A stretch of 64,000 bases of DNA from Neobacillus cucumis (GCF_016908975.1 NZ_JAFBEX010000026.1:1-64000); one strand, 5' to 3'. Shown: positions 35,842-45,416, counted from the first letter of the stretch. Program-made: numbers and translations. The notes: generated by a model from the letters alone, not told the origin.

Positions 35842-37173
35842 TTAACTTGCTTTTTTAGTTGTTTCAAAACCCTTTTCTTGGTTATATAATCCCTTATCCC
35901 ACATCTTATAGAATGGCAAGTAGATTAAGAAGTCGACAACGATATTGATTAGCTGCATGATTGAACCTGAAATATGTCCGCCAGTTGCCAAGTATCCACC
36001 GATGAGTGGAGGAGTTGTCCAAGGAATGGCGATACCAGCTGGCTTTACAACTAAACCTAAATCCATACCAACATATGTTAAGATAACGTTTGCAATTGGT
36101 GCTAAGAAGAATGGAATAATCATTAATGCGTTCATTACCACTGGCATACCGAAAATAATCGGTTCGTTAATCATAAACACGCCTGGAGGCATGGCAAGTC
36201 TTCCTAATTGTTTCATCTGTAAGCTCTTAGACCACATTACCATGATGATGACAAGACCAAATGTTGCTCCAGAACCACCAATGTTAACAAATACATCTAA
36301 GAATTGTTGAGTAATAATATGTGGAAGTGGATGTCCAGCTTTATACGCTTCCATGTTATCCCCAGTAGCGGCAAGCCAGATTGGGCTCATTACGCCCCCT
36401 ACAATGTTGTTTCCATGTAAACCTGCTGACCAAAGAAGTTGAATTAAGAATACTGCGATTACCATACCCCATAAGCTTCCACCTAATAAACCAAGTGGCT
36501 TACCTAAAACTAATCCTACGATATCATGAATGCTTGAGATACCGAAATGTTCAACGATTAAACGAATAACCCAAATAATAAGAATAACTGCTAATCCAGG
36601 AATTAATGCAACAAATGATTTGCTGACTGCTGGTGGAACACCATCAGGCATTTTAATGACAATATTTTTCTTAACGATAAAACGATATACTTCAGTTGAA
36701 AATAAACCGATTAAGATGGCAACGAATAAACCTTTACTTCCCATATATGCGACTGGAATGGCTCCGCCGACTTCAACAGCTGTTTTTGCACCTTCTGGTG
36801 TAAATGGAACATTGAATGGTGTTGCAAGTAAGAATGCACAAAGGGAGATAACTCCTGATGTAATACCATCAAGACCATACTTTTCAGCTAAGCGGTACGC
36901 GATACCAAATGATGCGATCAGACCCATCATATTGAAGGTTGCATCTGTTGGGTAGGATAATTTGGTTAACCACTGATCACCAAATGTTTTGGCCATAAAA
37001 TCAGCATAACCTGGAATCGGAAGGTAACCTAAGATTAGGAAGATGGATCCGATGATAATCATTGGCATCGCGAGGATAATACCATCACGAAGTGCCTGTA
37101 AATGTCTTTGCGCGGCTAACTTGCCGGCAACTGGCATGATTGTATTTTCTAAAATCGTCATAAATCTATTCAT
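35842..37173 (-). CDS. licC: PTS cellobiose EIIC, unit D
   Basis: A 443-aa EIIC permease of the lactose/cellobiose family, with about ten hydrophobic segments. Substrate-site motifs are NIGGSGATFGL (near 290) and MINEPIIFGMPVVMN (near 335), with PWTTPPLIGGYLATGGH near 385. It translocates and releases the phosphorylated disaccharide. It follows licB by 13 nt. It is highly similar to the EIICs of units B and C; differences cluster in the middle and C-terminal thirds. Confidence 0.93.
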   Translation of the reverse strand: MNRFMTILENTIMPVAGKLAAQRHLQALRDGIILAMPMIIIGSIFLILGYLPIPGYADFMAKTFGDQWLTKLSYPTDATFNMMGLIASFGIAYRLAEKYGLDGITSGVISLCAFLLATPFNVPFTPEGAKTAVEVGGAIPVAYMGSKGLFVAILIGLFSTEVYRFIVKKNIVIKMPDGVPPAVSKSFVALIPGLAVILIIWVIRLIVEHFGISSIHDIVGLVLGKPLGLLGGSLWGMVIAVFLIQLLWSAGLHGNNIVGGVMSPIWLAATGDNMEAYKAGHPLPHIITQQFLDVFVNIGGSGATFGLVIIMVMWSKSLQMKQLGRLAMPPGVFMINEPIIFGMPVVMNALMIIPFFLAPIANVILTYVGMDLGLVVKPAGIAIPWTTPPLIGGYLATGGHISGSIMQLINIVVDFLIYLPFYKMWDKGLYNQEKGFETTKKAS

Positions 37174-37186
37174 AGATGTTCACTCC

Positions 37187-37492
37187 TTATTTGTTTACAA
37201 GCCCGATAGCTGTTTTTAATACTTCTGCACCATTACACATTCCGTAGTGAACAGGGTTGATCGCATCAACTGGTATACCTTTTTCTTCGCCTAATTTTTT
37301 CATTTGAGGCAATAAGTAACGAACTTGAGGTCCTAATAATAGTACATCTGCATTATCAATATGACCCTTTACTGCATCAGCACTTTCTGCCCAGATTTTG
37401 CACTCTAAACCTTGATCCGCTGCTGCTTTTTCCATTTTAGTTACTAAAAGGCTTGTAGACATACCTGCAGCACAACATAATAAGATATTCAT
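37187..37492 (-). CDS. licB: PTS cellobiose EIIB, unit D
   Basis: A 101-aa EIIB with the phosphocysteine in [11 protein letters not shown]. The C-terminal IGLVNK is shared with unit C, while the rest is identical to unit E. First gene of unit D, AGGAGG upstream, with a LicR-type promoter. Confidence 0.93.
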   Translation of the reverse strand: MNILLCCAAGMSTSLLVTKMEKAAADQGLECKIWAESADAVKGHIDNADVLLLGPQVRYLLPQMKKLGEEKGIPVDAINPVHYGMCNGAEVLKTAIGLVNK

Positions 37493-37624
37493 TTTAAAAT
37501 TCCTCCTAATATATAATCATTTTTTAATCCAAGAGAAGTTATCTCTTAAACTTCGAAAATATAATTGTATTCATTTCAATTAAACTCTTCATTTACTTTT
37601 CTGTTTCCCTCTCTTGATGTCTTT

Positions 37625-37682
37625 ATTGTATTTTAAAAACGTTTCCATGAAAACGCATTCTTTTTCCGTTACATAACGGAAA
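37625..37682 (-). promoter_or_regulatory. LicR operator, cre-like sites and promoter, unit D
   Basis: Operator TTTCCGTTACATAACGGAAA at 37663-37682. Cre-like TAAAAACGTTTCCA at 37634-37647 (12 of 14) and TGAAAACGCATTCT at 37648-37661. -35 TTTTCA, 17 bp, -10 TACAAT at 37630-37625, 33 bp from the operator edge. The 130-nt leader has a small AAGAGA/TCTCTT hairpin before the licB ribosome site, also present in the other units. Confidence 0.75.
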
Positions 37683-37696
37683 TGGTTATTTAGACC

Positions 37697-37725
37697 TAAA
37701 CGGAAAATAGAGTATTTTCCGTTTA
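37697..37725. promoter_or_regulatory. Second large dyad upstream of unit D
   Basis: TAAACGGAAAAT and ATTTTCCGTTTA form a near-perfect inverted repeat 14 bp upstream of the LicR operator. It could be a second activator site; it also resembles the CGGA palindromes of the two arrays. A degenerate counterpart (AGAAAATAGAAAGCGTTTTCC) precedes unit B. Confidence 0.5.
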
Positions 37726-37757
37726 AGATTTATCAAGCTATTACCCCCGCTAGGTGC

Positions 37758-37792
37758 AAAAAAAAGCTCCGGTAAAATCTTTACCGGAACTT
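37758..37792 (-). terminator. Terminator of unit C (licBCAH)
   Basis: Minus strand GTTCCGGTAAAG pairs with the TACCGGAGC arm around a short loop, followed by TTTTTTTTGC. Confidence 0.88.
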
Positions 37793-37798
37793 ACTTAA

Positions 37799-39127
37799 TT
37801 AAGCTTCAACTTTTTTAAAGAATTGTGGTAAGTATTCTTTATGTGCTTCGAGCATTTCATCTAAGATTTCCTTAGCGACTTTATCAGATGGTACTAGTGG
37901 GTTAATCGTCATCGCTAATAGAGCTGTATTGTAATCACCTGTTACTGCTGCTTCTGCAGATACACGTTCGAACGATTTAATTTGTTGAACAAGTCCTCTA
38001 ACTGCTACTGGTAGGTCGCCAACAGACACTGGTTTTGGCCCTTCTTTTGTGATAATACAGTTTACCTCAACGGCAGAATCATCTGGAATGCTCGCAATGG
38101 CACCATTGTTACGAGTATTAACCGGCTGAATATCACGTTTATCATTATAGATTGAGTTAATTAAGTTACATGCAGCATCACTATAGTAAGCTCCGCCACG
38201 TTTCTCAAGTTGTGGAGGCTTAATGGCCAACTCTGGATCCTTGTATAATTCAAATAATTCTTTTTCTACCTGTTTTACAACTTCTGCACGAGTCCCGTTT
38301 GTAGCGGCTGCTTCAAGTTCTTCCTCAAGCATTTCCTTCGTTTTGAAGTAGTAACGGTGATAACCGCATGGAATGGCATTTAAAGCGCGAAGAAATTCTG
38401 GCTCCCAACCAACAGCTGCAATATTTTTCATCGATAAGGCATTTTCAGGATCTGCCATTTTTTCAATGACTTCGTTAAGAACACTTACACCATCTAGATA
38501 AACATTTAAACCAAAGACCATATGATTAAGACCAGCAAAATCAACTTGAATTCTTTCTGGAGAGACATCAAACATTTTAGCAATACCCATGCGCATTCCT
38601 ACTGGAACATTACATAGACCAACTACCTTTTTAATGTTGCTGTAGCGTAACACGGCTTCTGTCACCATGCCCGCTGGATTGGTAAAGTTAACGAGCCATG
38701 CGTTTGGACATAGTTCTTCCATGTCTTTACAGATATCTAAGATTACTGGAATGGTCCGTAAACCTTTAAATAAGCCGCCTGGTCCGTTTGTTTCTTGACC
38801 AATCACATTATATTTCAGTGGGATTCTTTCATCCTTAGCACGCGCATCTAATAGACCCACACGGAACTGAGTAGTTACGAAATCGGCATCCTTTAGTGCC
38901 GCACGGCGGTCTAATGTTAAATGAACCTCAATTGGAAGCCCTGCCTTTTCGACCATCCGTTTTGCTAATGAACCAACGATATTTAATTTTTCTTCTCCAG
39001 CTGGAATATCTACTAACCAAAGTTCACGAATTGGCAGTTCATCATATCTTTTAATAAATCCTTCTACAAGCTCGGGAGTGTAGCTGGATCCACCGCCGAT
39101 GGTTACAATTTTAATCCCTTTTGTCAT
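37799..39127 (-). CDS. licH: 6-phospho-beta-glucosidase, GH4, unit C
   Basis: A 442-aa GH4 enzyme using NAD+ and Mn2+ to split 6-phospho-beta-glucosides by a redox-elimination mechanism. NAD loop [13 protein letters not shown] (near 8-20), Mn ligands Cys172 (GLCNVPVG) and His202 (GLNHMVFG), and GAYYSDAAC near 315. It overlaps licA by 4 bp. It is nearly identical to the unit B copy except for about 20 substitutions concentrated in residues 178-277. Confidence 0.94.
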   Translation of the reverse strand: MTKGIKIVTIGGGSSYTPELVEGFIKRYDELPIRELWLVDIPAGEEKLNIVGSLAKRMVEKAGLPIEVHLTLDRRAALKDADFVTTQFRVGLLDARAKDERIPLKYNVIGQETNGPGGLFKGLRTIPVILDICKDMEELCPNAWLVNFTNPAGMVTEAVLRYSNIKKVVGLCNVPVGMRMGIAKMFDVSPERIQVDFAGLNHMVFGLNVYLDGVSVLNEVIEKMADPENALSMKNIAAVGWEPEFLRALNAIPCGYHRYYFKTKEMLEEELEAAATNGTRAEVVKQVEKELFELYKDPELAIKPPQLEKRGGAYYSDAACNLINSIYNDKRDIQPVNTRNNGAIASIPDDSAVEVNCIITKEGPKPVSVGDLPVAVRGLVQQIKSFERVSAEAAVTGDYNTALLAMTINPLVPSDKVAKEILDEMLEAHKEYLPQFFKKVEA

Positions 39128-39453
39128 GCTTTAACGCCTCCAGAATGTTTAATAGTTTCATATAAATCAACAAATTCAGCCGCTAAATCTTTCATTGTGA
39201 TGGCATTCATTAAATGATCTTGTGCATGTACCATTAATAGAGAAATTTCTGTTTTTTCGCCACGTACTTCTCCTTGAATTAAAGAAGTTTGGATATGATG
39301 TGCTTCATTTAAAGCATCGCTTGCTTCCTGTAATTTTTCACGCGCTCCAACAATATCACCTTGTTTGGCAGCCGCAATCGCTTCCATTGAACAGCTTTTA
39401 CCATTTCCACCGTGTAAAATAATTTGAAAGATAATGCCTTCTAAGTTTTCCAT
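39124..39453 (-). CDS. licA: PTS cellobiose EIIA, unit C
   Basis: A 109-aa Lac-family EIIA with the phosphohistidine motif MVHAQDHLMNAI. ATG at 39453 after GGAGGGACAAAA; the frame extends to 39486 without a better site. It differs from the D and B copies at a handful of residues (for example GAREK, GEKTEI, KHSGG). It is coupled to licH by an ATGA overlap. Confidence 0.92.
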   Translation of the reverse strand: MENLEGIIFQIILHGGNGKSCSMEAIAAAKQGDIVGAREKLQEASDALNEAHHIQTSLIQGEVRGEKTEISLLMVHAQDHLMNAITMKDLAAEFVDLYETIKHSGGVKA

Positions 39454-39528
39454 TTTTTTGTCCCTCCTGTTTTCGCATACCCTCACTAGAAATAGTGGGG
39501 GTATGCGTTCTAAGAAAGTTGGATCAGA

Positions 39529-40857
39529 TTAACCTGCTTGCTTAGATGTAATACCGTTTTCTTGGTTATACAATTGCTTATCCCACATTTTATAGAATGG
39601 CAAGTAGATTAAGAAGTCGGCAACCATGTTAATTAACTGCATAATGGAACCTGAAATGTGACCGCCAGTTGCTAAGTATCCACCGATAATAGGAGGAGTT
39701 GTCCAAGGAATGGCGATACCAGCTGGTTTTGCAACCAAACCTAAATCCATACCAACATAAGCTAAGATAGCGTTTACAATTGGTGCTAAAAAGAACGGAA
39801 TAACCATGATTGCGTTCATTACAATCGGCATACCGAATGTAATCGGTTCGTTAATCATGAAGAAACCTGGAGGTAATGCAAGTTTTCCTAGCTGTTTCAT
39901 CTGTAAACTCTTAGACCACATTAACATGATGACTACAAGTCCAAATGTTGCACCGGAACCACCGATATTAACAAACACGTCTACAAATTGCTGTGTAATA
40001 ATGTGTGGAAGTTCATGTCCAGCTTTATATGCTGCCATATTATCACCAGTGGCCGCAAGCCAGATTGGGCCCATTACGCCTCCAACAATGTTTGCACCAT
40101 GCAAACCTGCTGCCCATAGAATCTGCATTAATAATATCGAGATAATCATACCCCATAAACTTCCGCCTAATAATCCAAGCGGTTTACCTAGAACTAATGC
40201 TACGATATCGTGAATGCTTGAGATACCGAAATGTTCAACGATTAAACGAATAACCCAAATAATAAGAATAACTGCTAAACCAGGAATTAATGCAACAAAT
40301 GATTTGCTGACTGCTGGTGGAACACCATCAGGCATTTTAATGACAATATTTTTCTTAACGATAAAACGATATACTTCAGTTGAAAATAAACCAATTAATA
40401 TGGCAACGAATAAACCTTTACTTCCCATATAAGCGACAGGAATGGCTCCGCCGACTTCAACTACTGTTTTTGCACCTTCTGGTGTAAATGGAACATTAAA
40501 TGGTGTTGCAAGTAAGAATGCACAAAGGGAGATTACCCCTGATGTAATACCATCCAGATTATACTTTTCAGCTAAGCGGTACGCGATACCGAATGCTGCA
40601 ATCAGACCCATCATATTGAAGGTTGCATCTGTCGGATATGATAATTTTGCTAACCACTGATCACCAAATGTTCTAGCCATAAAATCAGCATAACCTGGGA
40701 TTGGAAGATAACCTAAGATTAGAAATATGGAACCGATAATGATCATTGGCATTGCGAGAATAATACCGTCACGAAGTGCTTGTAAGTGCCGTTGCGCGGC
40801 TAGCTTGCCGGCAACAGGCATGATCGTATTTTCTAAAATCGACATAAATCTATTCAT
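39529..40857 (-). CDS. licC: PTS cellobiose EIIC, unit C
   Basis: A 442-aa EIIC permease, nearly identical to units B and D in the N-terminal half. It diverges in the central loop (SILLMQILWAAGLHGANIVGGVM) and near the substrate site (MINEPITFGMPIVMN, with Thr where the others have Ile). Such changes could shift the sugar preference, which is inference. It follows licB by 14 nt and precedes licA by 75 nt. Confidence 0.93.
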   Translation of the reverse strand: MNRFMSILENTIMPVAGKLAAQRHLQALRDGIILAMPMIIIGSIFLILGYLPIPGYADFMARTFGDQWLAKLSYPTDATFNMMGLIAAFGIAYRLAEKYNLDGITSGVISLCAFLLATPFNVPFTPEGAKTVVEVGGAIPVAYMGSKGLFVAILIGLFSTEVYRFIVKKNIVIKMPDGVPPAVSKSFVALIPGLAVILIIWVIRLIVEHFGISSIHDIVALVLGKPLGLLGGSLWGMIISILLMQILWAAGLHGANIVGGVMGPIWLAATGDNMAAYKAGHELPHIITQQFVDVFVNIGGSGATFGLVVIMLMWSKSLQMKQLGKLALPPGFFMINEPITFGMPIVMNAIMVIPFFLAPIVNAILAYVGMDLGLVAKPAGIAIPWTTPPIIGGYLATGGHISGSIMQLINMVADFLIYLPFYKMWDKQLYNQENGITSKQAG

Positions 40858-40871
40858 ATAGGTTCACCCCC

Positions 40872-41177
40872 TTATTTGTTTACAAGCCCGATAGCTGTTT
40901 TTAATACTTCAGCTCCATTACACATTCCGTAGTGAACTGGGTTGATGGCATCAACTGGGATTCCTTTTTCTTCACCTAATTTTTTCATTTGAGGTAATAG
41001 ATAACGAACTTGTGGTCCTAGTAATAATACATCTGCATTATCGATATGACTTTTTACCGCATCGGCACTTTCTGCCCAGATTTTGCACTCAAAACCTTGA
41101 TCCGCTGCTGCTTTTTCCATTTTAGTTACTAAAAGACTAGTAGACATTCCTGCGGCACAACATAGTAAGATATTCAT
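40872..41177 (-). CDS. licB: PTS cellobiose EIIB, unit C
   Basis: A 101-aa EIIB with phosphocysteine motif [11 protein letters not shown]. It has two private changes (GFECK, KSHID) and the IGLVNK tail shared with unit D. First gene of unit C, directly below its LicR-type promoter. Confidence 0.93.
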   Translation of the reverse strand: MNILLCCAAGMSTSLLVTKMEKAAADQGFECKIWAESADAVKSHIDNADVLLLGPQVRYLLPQMKKLGEEKGIPVDAINPVHYGMCNGAEVLKTAIGLVNK

Positions 41178-41304
41178 TTTAAAATTCCTCCTAGTGTATA
41201 GTCATTTTTTCAAGAGAAGTTTGATCCCTTAAAATTCGATAATATAATTTCAGTAATCCTATTAAGCTGTTAATCTAATTTTGGTCGCTCCTCTTGATGT
41301 CTTT

Positions 41305-41362
41305 ATTCTATTATGAAAGCGTTATCATTTACACACAACGTTTTTCCTTTGCGCAACGGAAA
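41305..41362 (-). promoter_or_regulatory. LicR operator, perfect cre and promoter, unit C
   Basis: Operator TTTCCTTTGCGCAACGGAAA at 41343-41362 (one arm mismatch). Cre TGAAAGCGTTATCA at 41314-41327 matches the CcpA consensus TGWAANCGNTNWCA at all positions and lies between the operator and the -10. -35 TGTAAA, 17 bp, -10 TAGAAT at 41310-41305, again 33 bp from the operator. CcpA binding here would cover the promoter. Confidence 0.8.
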
Positions 41363-41378
41363 TGGTTGTGTGTAACAT

Positions 41379-41420
41379 AAAAAAAAAGAAGTTCCGGTAA
41401 AATCATTACCGGAACTTCTG
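41379..41420 (-). terminator. Terminator of unit B (licBCAH)
   Basis: AGAAGTTCCGGTAA pairs with TTACCGGAACTTCT, followed by TTTTTTTT on the minus strand. It is the strongest of the four related terminators. Confidence 0.92.
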
Positions 41421-41424
41421 ATTA

Positions 41425-42753
41425 TTAAGCTTCTACAGTTTGAAAGAACTGTGGTAAGTATTCTTTATGAGCTTCAAGCATTTCATCTAAGATTTCCTTA
41501 GCCACTTTATCAGATGGTACAAGTGGGTTAATTGTCATCGCTAATAGAGCTGTATTGTAGTCACCTGTAACAGCTGCTTCTGCAGATACACGTTCGAACG
41601 ATTTAATTTGTTGAACAAGGCCTCTAACTGCTACTGGAAGATCTCCAACAGATACTGGTTTTGGACCTTCTTTTGTGATAATACAGTTTACCTCAACAGC
41701 GGAATCGTCTGGAATGCTGGCAATTGCACCATTGTTACGAGTATTGACCGGTTGAATATCACGCTTATCGTTATAGATAGAGTTGATTAAGTTACATGCT
41801 GCGTCACTGTAATAAGCTCCACCGCGTTTTTCAAGTTGTGCCGGTTTAATAGCCAACTCAGGATCTTTATAAAGTTCAAACAATTCTTTTTCCACTTGTT
41901 TCACGACTTCAGCACGAGTACCTTTAGTAGCGGCTGCTTCAAGTTCTTCTTCAAGCATTTCCTTTGTTTTGAAGTAGTATCGGTGATATGGGCAAGGAAC
42001 AGCATTTAGGGCTTTTAAGAACTCTGGCTCCCAGCCTAATGCAGCAATATTTTTCATAGATACGGAGTTATCAGGATTAGCCATTTTTTCAATGACTTCA
42101 TCTAGAATACTAACGCCATCTAGGTAAACATTTAGTCCAAATACCATATGGTTTAGACCAGCAAAATCCACTTCGATTCTATCAGCTTCAACATTAAACA
42201 TTTCAGCAATCTGCATTTTGATTCCAACAGGAACATTACATAATCCAACCACTTTTTTAATGTTGCTGTAGCGTAGTACTGCTTCTGTTACCATACCTGC
42301 AGGATTGGTGAAGTTAACGAGCCATGCGTTTGGACATAGCTCTTCCATGTCTTTACAGATATCTAAGATTACTGGAATGGTCCGTAAACCTTTGAATAAT
42401 CCGCCTGGTCCATTTGTTTCTTGACCAATCACATTACATTTTAGTGGGATTCTTTCATCCTTAGCACGCGCATCTAATAGACCAACACGGAACTGAGTGG
42501 TTACGAAGTCAGCATCTTTTAGTGCTGCACGGCGATCTAATGTTAAATGAACCTCAATTGGAAGACCAGCTTTTTCGACCATCCGTTTTGCTAATGCACC
42601 AACAATATTCAGTTTCTCTTCCCCAGCAGGAATATCCACTAACCAAAGTTCACGAATTGGCAGTTCATTATATCTTTTAATAAATCCTTCTACAAGCTCA
42701 GGTGTATAACTAGATCCTCCACCAATAGTTACGATTTTAATCCCTTTTGTCAT
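41425..42753 (-). CDS. licH: 6-phospho-beta-glucosidase, GH4, unit B
   Basis: A 442-aa GH4 enzyme with the same NAD loop ([10 protein letters not shown]) and Mn ligands Cys172/His202 as the unit C copy. The first ~176 residues differ from that copy at three positions only and the last ~165 at a few, whereas residues 178-277 carry about 20 changes ([18 protein letters not shown] against [18 protein letters not shown]). It overlaps licA by 4 bp and ends at a strong terminator. Confidence 0.94.
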   Translation of the reverse strand: MTKGIKIVTIGGGSSYTPELVEGFIKRYNELPIRELWLVDIPAGEEKLNIVGALAKRMVEKAGLPIEVHLTLDRRAALKDADFVTTQFRVGLLDARAKDERIPLKCNVIGQETNGPGGLFKGLRTIPVILDICKDMEELCPNAWLVNFTNPAGMVTEAVLRYSNIKKVVGLCNVPVGIKMQIAEMFNVEADRIEVDFAGLNHMVFGLNVYLDGVSILDEVIEKMANPDNSVSMKNIAALGWEPEFLKALNAVPCPYHRYYFKTKEMLEEELEAAATKGTRAEVVKQVEKELFELYKDPELAIKPAQLEKRGGAYYSDAACNLINSIYNDKRDIQPVNTRNNGAIASIPDDSAVEVNCIITKEGPKPVSVGDLPVAVRGLVQQIKSFERVSAEAAVTGDYNTALLAMTINPLVPSDKVAKEILDEMLEAHKEYLPQFFQTVEA

Positions 42754-43079
42754 GCTCTAACGCCTCCAGAAAGTTTAATAGTTTCATATAAATCAACGAA
42801 TTCAGACGCTAAATCTTTCATTGTGATCGCATTCATTAAATGATCTTGTGCATGTACCATAAGTAAGGAAACTTCTGTTCTTTCTCCGCGTACTTCTCCT
42901 TGGATTAAAGAAGTTTGGATATGATGTGCTTCATTTAAAGCATCACTTGCTTCTTGTAATTTTGCACGAGCTTCAGTAATATCTCCTTGTTTTGCAGCGG
43001 CAATAGCTTCCATTGAACAGCTTTTTCCGTTTCCACCGTGTAAAATAATTTGAAAAATGATTCCTTCTAAGTTTTCCAT
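42750..43079 (-). CDS. licA: PTS cellobiose EIIA, unit B
   Basis: A 109-aa Lac-family EIIA. Phosphohistidine motif MVHAQDHLMNAI near 75-86. AGGAGG lies just upstream of the ATG. Very close to the unit D copy (differences include ITEARAK and GGVRA). Coupled to licH by an ATGA overlap. Confidence 0.93.
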   Translation of the reverse strand: MENLEGIIFQIILHGGNGKSCSMEAIAAAKQGDITEARAKLQEASDALNEAHHIQTSLIQGEVRGERTEVSLLMVHAQDHLMNAITMKDLASEFVDLYETIKLSGGVRA

Positions 43080-43155
43080 TTTTATGTTCCTCCTGTTTTA
43101 GGATAACCCCCACTAGATATGGTGGGGATTATGCGTTCTATGATAGTTCAATCGA

Positions 43156-44487
43156 TTAACTAGCTTTTTTAGTTGTGTCAATACCATTTTCTTGGTTAAA
43201 TAATTGCTTATCCCACATTTTGTAGAATGGCAGGTAGATAAAGAAGTCAGCAACGATACTAACTAGCTGCATAACTGCACCTGAAATATGTCCGCCAGTT
43301 GCCAAGTATCCACCGATTAGTGGAGGAGTTGTCCAAGGAATGGCGATACCAGCTGGTTTGGCAACCCAACCTAAATCCATACCAACATATGTTAAGATAA
43401 CGTTTGCAATTGGTGCTAAGAAGAATGGAATAATCATTAATGCGTTCATTACAATTGGCATACCGAAAATAATCGGTTCATTAATCATAAATGCACCTGG
43501 AGGGAATGCAAGTTTCCCTAACTGTTTCATTTGCAAGCTCTTAGACCACATCATCATGATGACGACTAGACCAAATGTTGCACCTGAACCACCGATGTTA
43601 ACAAACACTTCATAGAATTGCTGTGTAATAATATGTGGAAGTTCATGACCGGCTTTATATGCTTCCATATTTTCACCCGTTGCCGCAAGCCAGATTGGCT
43701 GCATAACACCACCAACAATATTGGAACCATGTAATCCAGCAGACCAAAGAAGTTGAACCAAAAATACAGCGATAATCATACCCCATAAGCTTCCACCTAA
43801 TAAACCAAGCGGTTTACCTAAAACTAATGATACGATATCGTGAATGCTTGAGATACCAAAATGTTCAACGATTAAACGGAGAACCCAGACAATCAGAACA
43901 ACAACAAGACCAGGAATTAAAGCAACAAATGATTTACTTACTGCTGGTGGAACACCATCAGGCATTTTAATGACAATATTTCTCTTAACGATAAAACGGT
44001 AAACTTCAGTTGAAAATAATCCGATTAAGATGGCAACGAATAATCCTTTACTTCCCATATAAGCGACTGGAATGGCTCCGCCAACTTCGACTGCTGTTTT
44101 TGCACCTTCTGGTGTAAAAGGAACATTGAATGGTGTTGCAAGTAAGAATGCACAAAGGGAGATAACCCCTGATGTAATTCCATCAAGTCCATACTTTTCA
44201 GCTAAACGGTAAGCAATACCGAATGCTGCGATCAGACCCATCATATTAAAGGTTGCATCAGTAGGATAGGTTAATTTTGCTAACCACTGATCACCAAATG
44301 TTTTGGCCATAAAATCAGCATAACCTGGGATCGGAAGATAACCTAAGATTAGGAATATAGAACCGATGATAATCATTGGCATCGCGAGGATGATACCATC
44401 ACGAAGTGCCTGTAAATGCCTTTGTGCAGCAAGTTTGCCGGCAAATGGCATGAAATAATTCTCCAATAGAGACATAAATTTGTTCAT
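43156..44487 (-). CDS. licC: PTS cellobiose EIIC, unit B
   Basis: A 443-aa EIIC. The N-terminus (MNKFMSLLENYFMPFAGKL) departs from the MNRFM(S/T)ILENTIMPVAGKL of units C and D; most of the rest is near identical. Substrate-site motifs NIGGSGATFGL and MINEPIIFGMPIVMN are present. ATG at 44487 is preferred over GTG at 44496 because AGGAAGTG is then well spaced. Confidence 0.93.
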   Translation of the reverse strand: MNKFMSLLENYFMPFAGKLAAQRHLQALRDGIILAMPMIIIGSIFLILGYLPIPGYADFMAKTFGDQWLAKLTYPTDATFNMMGLIAAFGIAYRLAEKYGLDGITSGVISLCAFLLATPFNVPFTPEGAKTAVEVGGAIPVAYMGSKGLFVAILIGLFSTEVYRFIVKRNIVIKMPDGVPPAVSKSFVALIPGLVVVLIVWVLRLIVEHFGISSIHDIVSLVLGKPLGLLGGSLWGMIIAVFLVQLLWSAGLHGSNIVGGVMQPIWLAATGENMEAYKAGHELPHIITQQFYEVFVNIGGSGATFGLVVIMMMWSKSLQMKQLGKLAFPPGAFMINEPIIFGMPIVMNALMIIPFFLAPIANVILTYVGMDLGWVAKPAGIAIPWTTPPLIGGYLATGGHISGAVMQLVSIVADFFIYLPFYKMWDKQLFNQENGIDTTKKAS

Positions 44488-44507
44488 ATTTTTCACTTCC
44501 TATCTGA

Positions 44508-44813
44508 TTATTTATTAATAAGTGCTTGAGCTGTTTTTAATACTTCTGCACCATTACACATACCGTAGTGAACTGGGTTGATGGCATCAACTGGGATTCC
44601 TTTTTCTTCACCTAATTTTTTCATTTGAGTCAATAAGTAACGAACTTGTGGTCCTAGTAATAATACATCTGCATTATCGATATGACCCTTCACTGCATCA
44701 GCACTTTCTGCCCAGATTTTGCACTCTAAACCTTGATCCGCTGCTGCTTTTTCCATTTTAGTTACTAAAAGGCTTGTAGACATTCCTGCTGCACAGCATA
44801 ATAAGATATTCAT
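44508..44813 (-). CDS. licB: PTS cellobiose EIIB, unit B
   Basis: A 101-aa EIIB with [11 protein letters not shown]. It differs from unit E at one residue (LLTQMKK for LLPQMKK), including the shared QALINK tail. First gene of unit B, with AGGAGG upstream. Confidence 0.93.
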   Translation of the reverse strand: MNILLCCAAGMSTSLLVTKMEKAAADQGLECKIWAESADAVKGHIDNADVLLLGPQVRYLLTQMKKLGEEKGIPVDAINPVHYGMCNGAEVLKTAQALINK

Positions 44814-44946
44814 TTTAAAATTCCTCCTAAAAGATGATTTTTTTCTGTTTCAAGATAAGGTTATCTCTTATTAATTTCGAAAATATTATTTCTTTCATTC
44901 TATTAAACTCTTTAATCCATTTTTGTTTCCCTCTCTTGATGTCTTT

Positions 44947-45004
44947 ATTGTATAAAAAAAGCGTTTTCATTTACACTCATCCTTTTTCCGTTACACAACG
45001 GAAA
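44947..45004 (-). promoter_or_regulatory. LicR operator, cre-like site and promoter, unit B
   Basis: Operator TTTCCGTTACACAACGGAAA at 44985-45004 (perfect 7-bp arms). Cre-like AAAAAGCGTTTTCA at 44956-44969 (12 of 14). -35 TGTAAA, 17-bp spacer, -10 TACAAT at 44952-44947, 33 bp from the operator edge. An activator site just upstream of a weak -35 with a CcpA site over the spacer fits LicR activation and glucose repression. Confidence 0.78.
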
Positions 45005-45050
45005 ACACTGTTCAGAAATAACAGAAAATAGAAAGCGTTTTCCGTTGACA

Positions 45051-45082
45051 TAAAAAAGGATGAGAACTCATCTCATCCTTTA
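45051..45082 (-). terminator. Terminator of licR-EIIB transcript
   Basis: Minus strand AAGGATGAGATGAG pairs with the TTCTCATCCTT arm, then TTTTTTATG. The stem overlaps the last codons of the orphan EIIB. Confidence 0.85.
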
Positions 45083-45390
45083 GTCTTTAAATTATACATT
45101 TGTTGGGCTAACCGAAGTACTTCTTTCGCATTAAATGTTCCGTAATGGACAGTGTCAATTACTTCAACGGGAATTCCTTTTTGCTCGCCTAATTTTTTAA
45201 ATTCAGGAAACATAAACCTGACTTGGGGCCCAATCAGTAAGATGTCAGCCTGATCTATATGCTTAGAAACAATATCTACAGGAACAGCCCAAATTTTGCA
45301 ATCCAGCCCCTGTTGTACAGCTGCTTTTTTCATTTTTGACACTAATAAACTAGTCGACATGCCCGCAGCGCAGCATAATAAAATATTCAT
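45073..45390 (-). CDS. Divergent orphan PTS EIIB next to licR
   Basis: A 105-aa EIIB of the Lac family with the same [13 protein letters not shown] active site. It is clearly divergent from the four array copies (for example [42 protein letters not shown]) and has a longer C-terminus. It is cotranscribed with licR (26-nt gap), with no own EIIC or EIIA. It may serve as an alternative B subunit or feed phosphate to the regulator's domains (inference). ATG at 45390 gives the family start; a TTG at 45405 is in frame. Confidence 0.88.
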   Translation of the reverse strand: MNILLCCAAGMSTSLLVSKMKKAAVQQGLDCKIWAVPVDIVSKHIDQADILLIGPQVRFMFPEFKKLGEQKGIPVEVIDTVHYGTFNAKEVLRLAQQMYNLKTKG

Positions 45391-45416
45391 CTTCTCTTCA
45401 CCCAATCACTCTATTT

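Noticed and set aside
45051-45082. Second LicR operator
   Set aside because: The GGATGAGATGAG/CTCATCC dyad followed by T6 is a terminator of the licR transcript and does not fit the TTTCCGT/ACGGAAA pattern.
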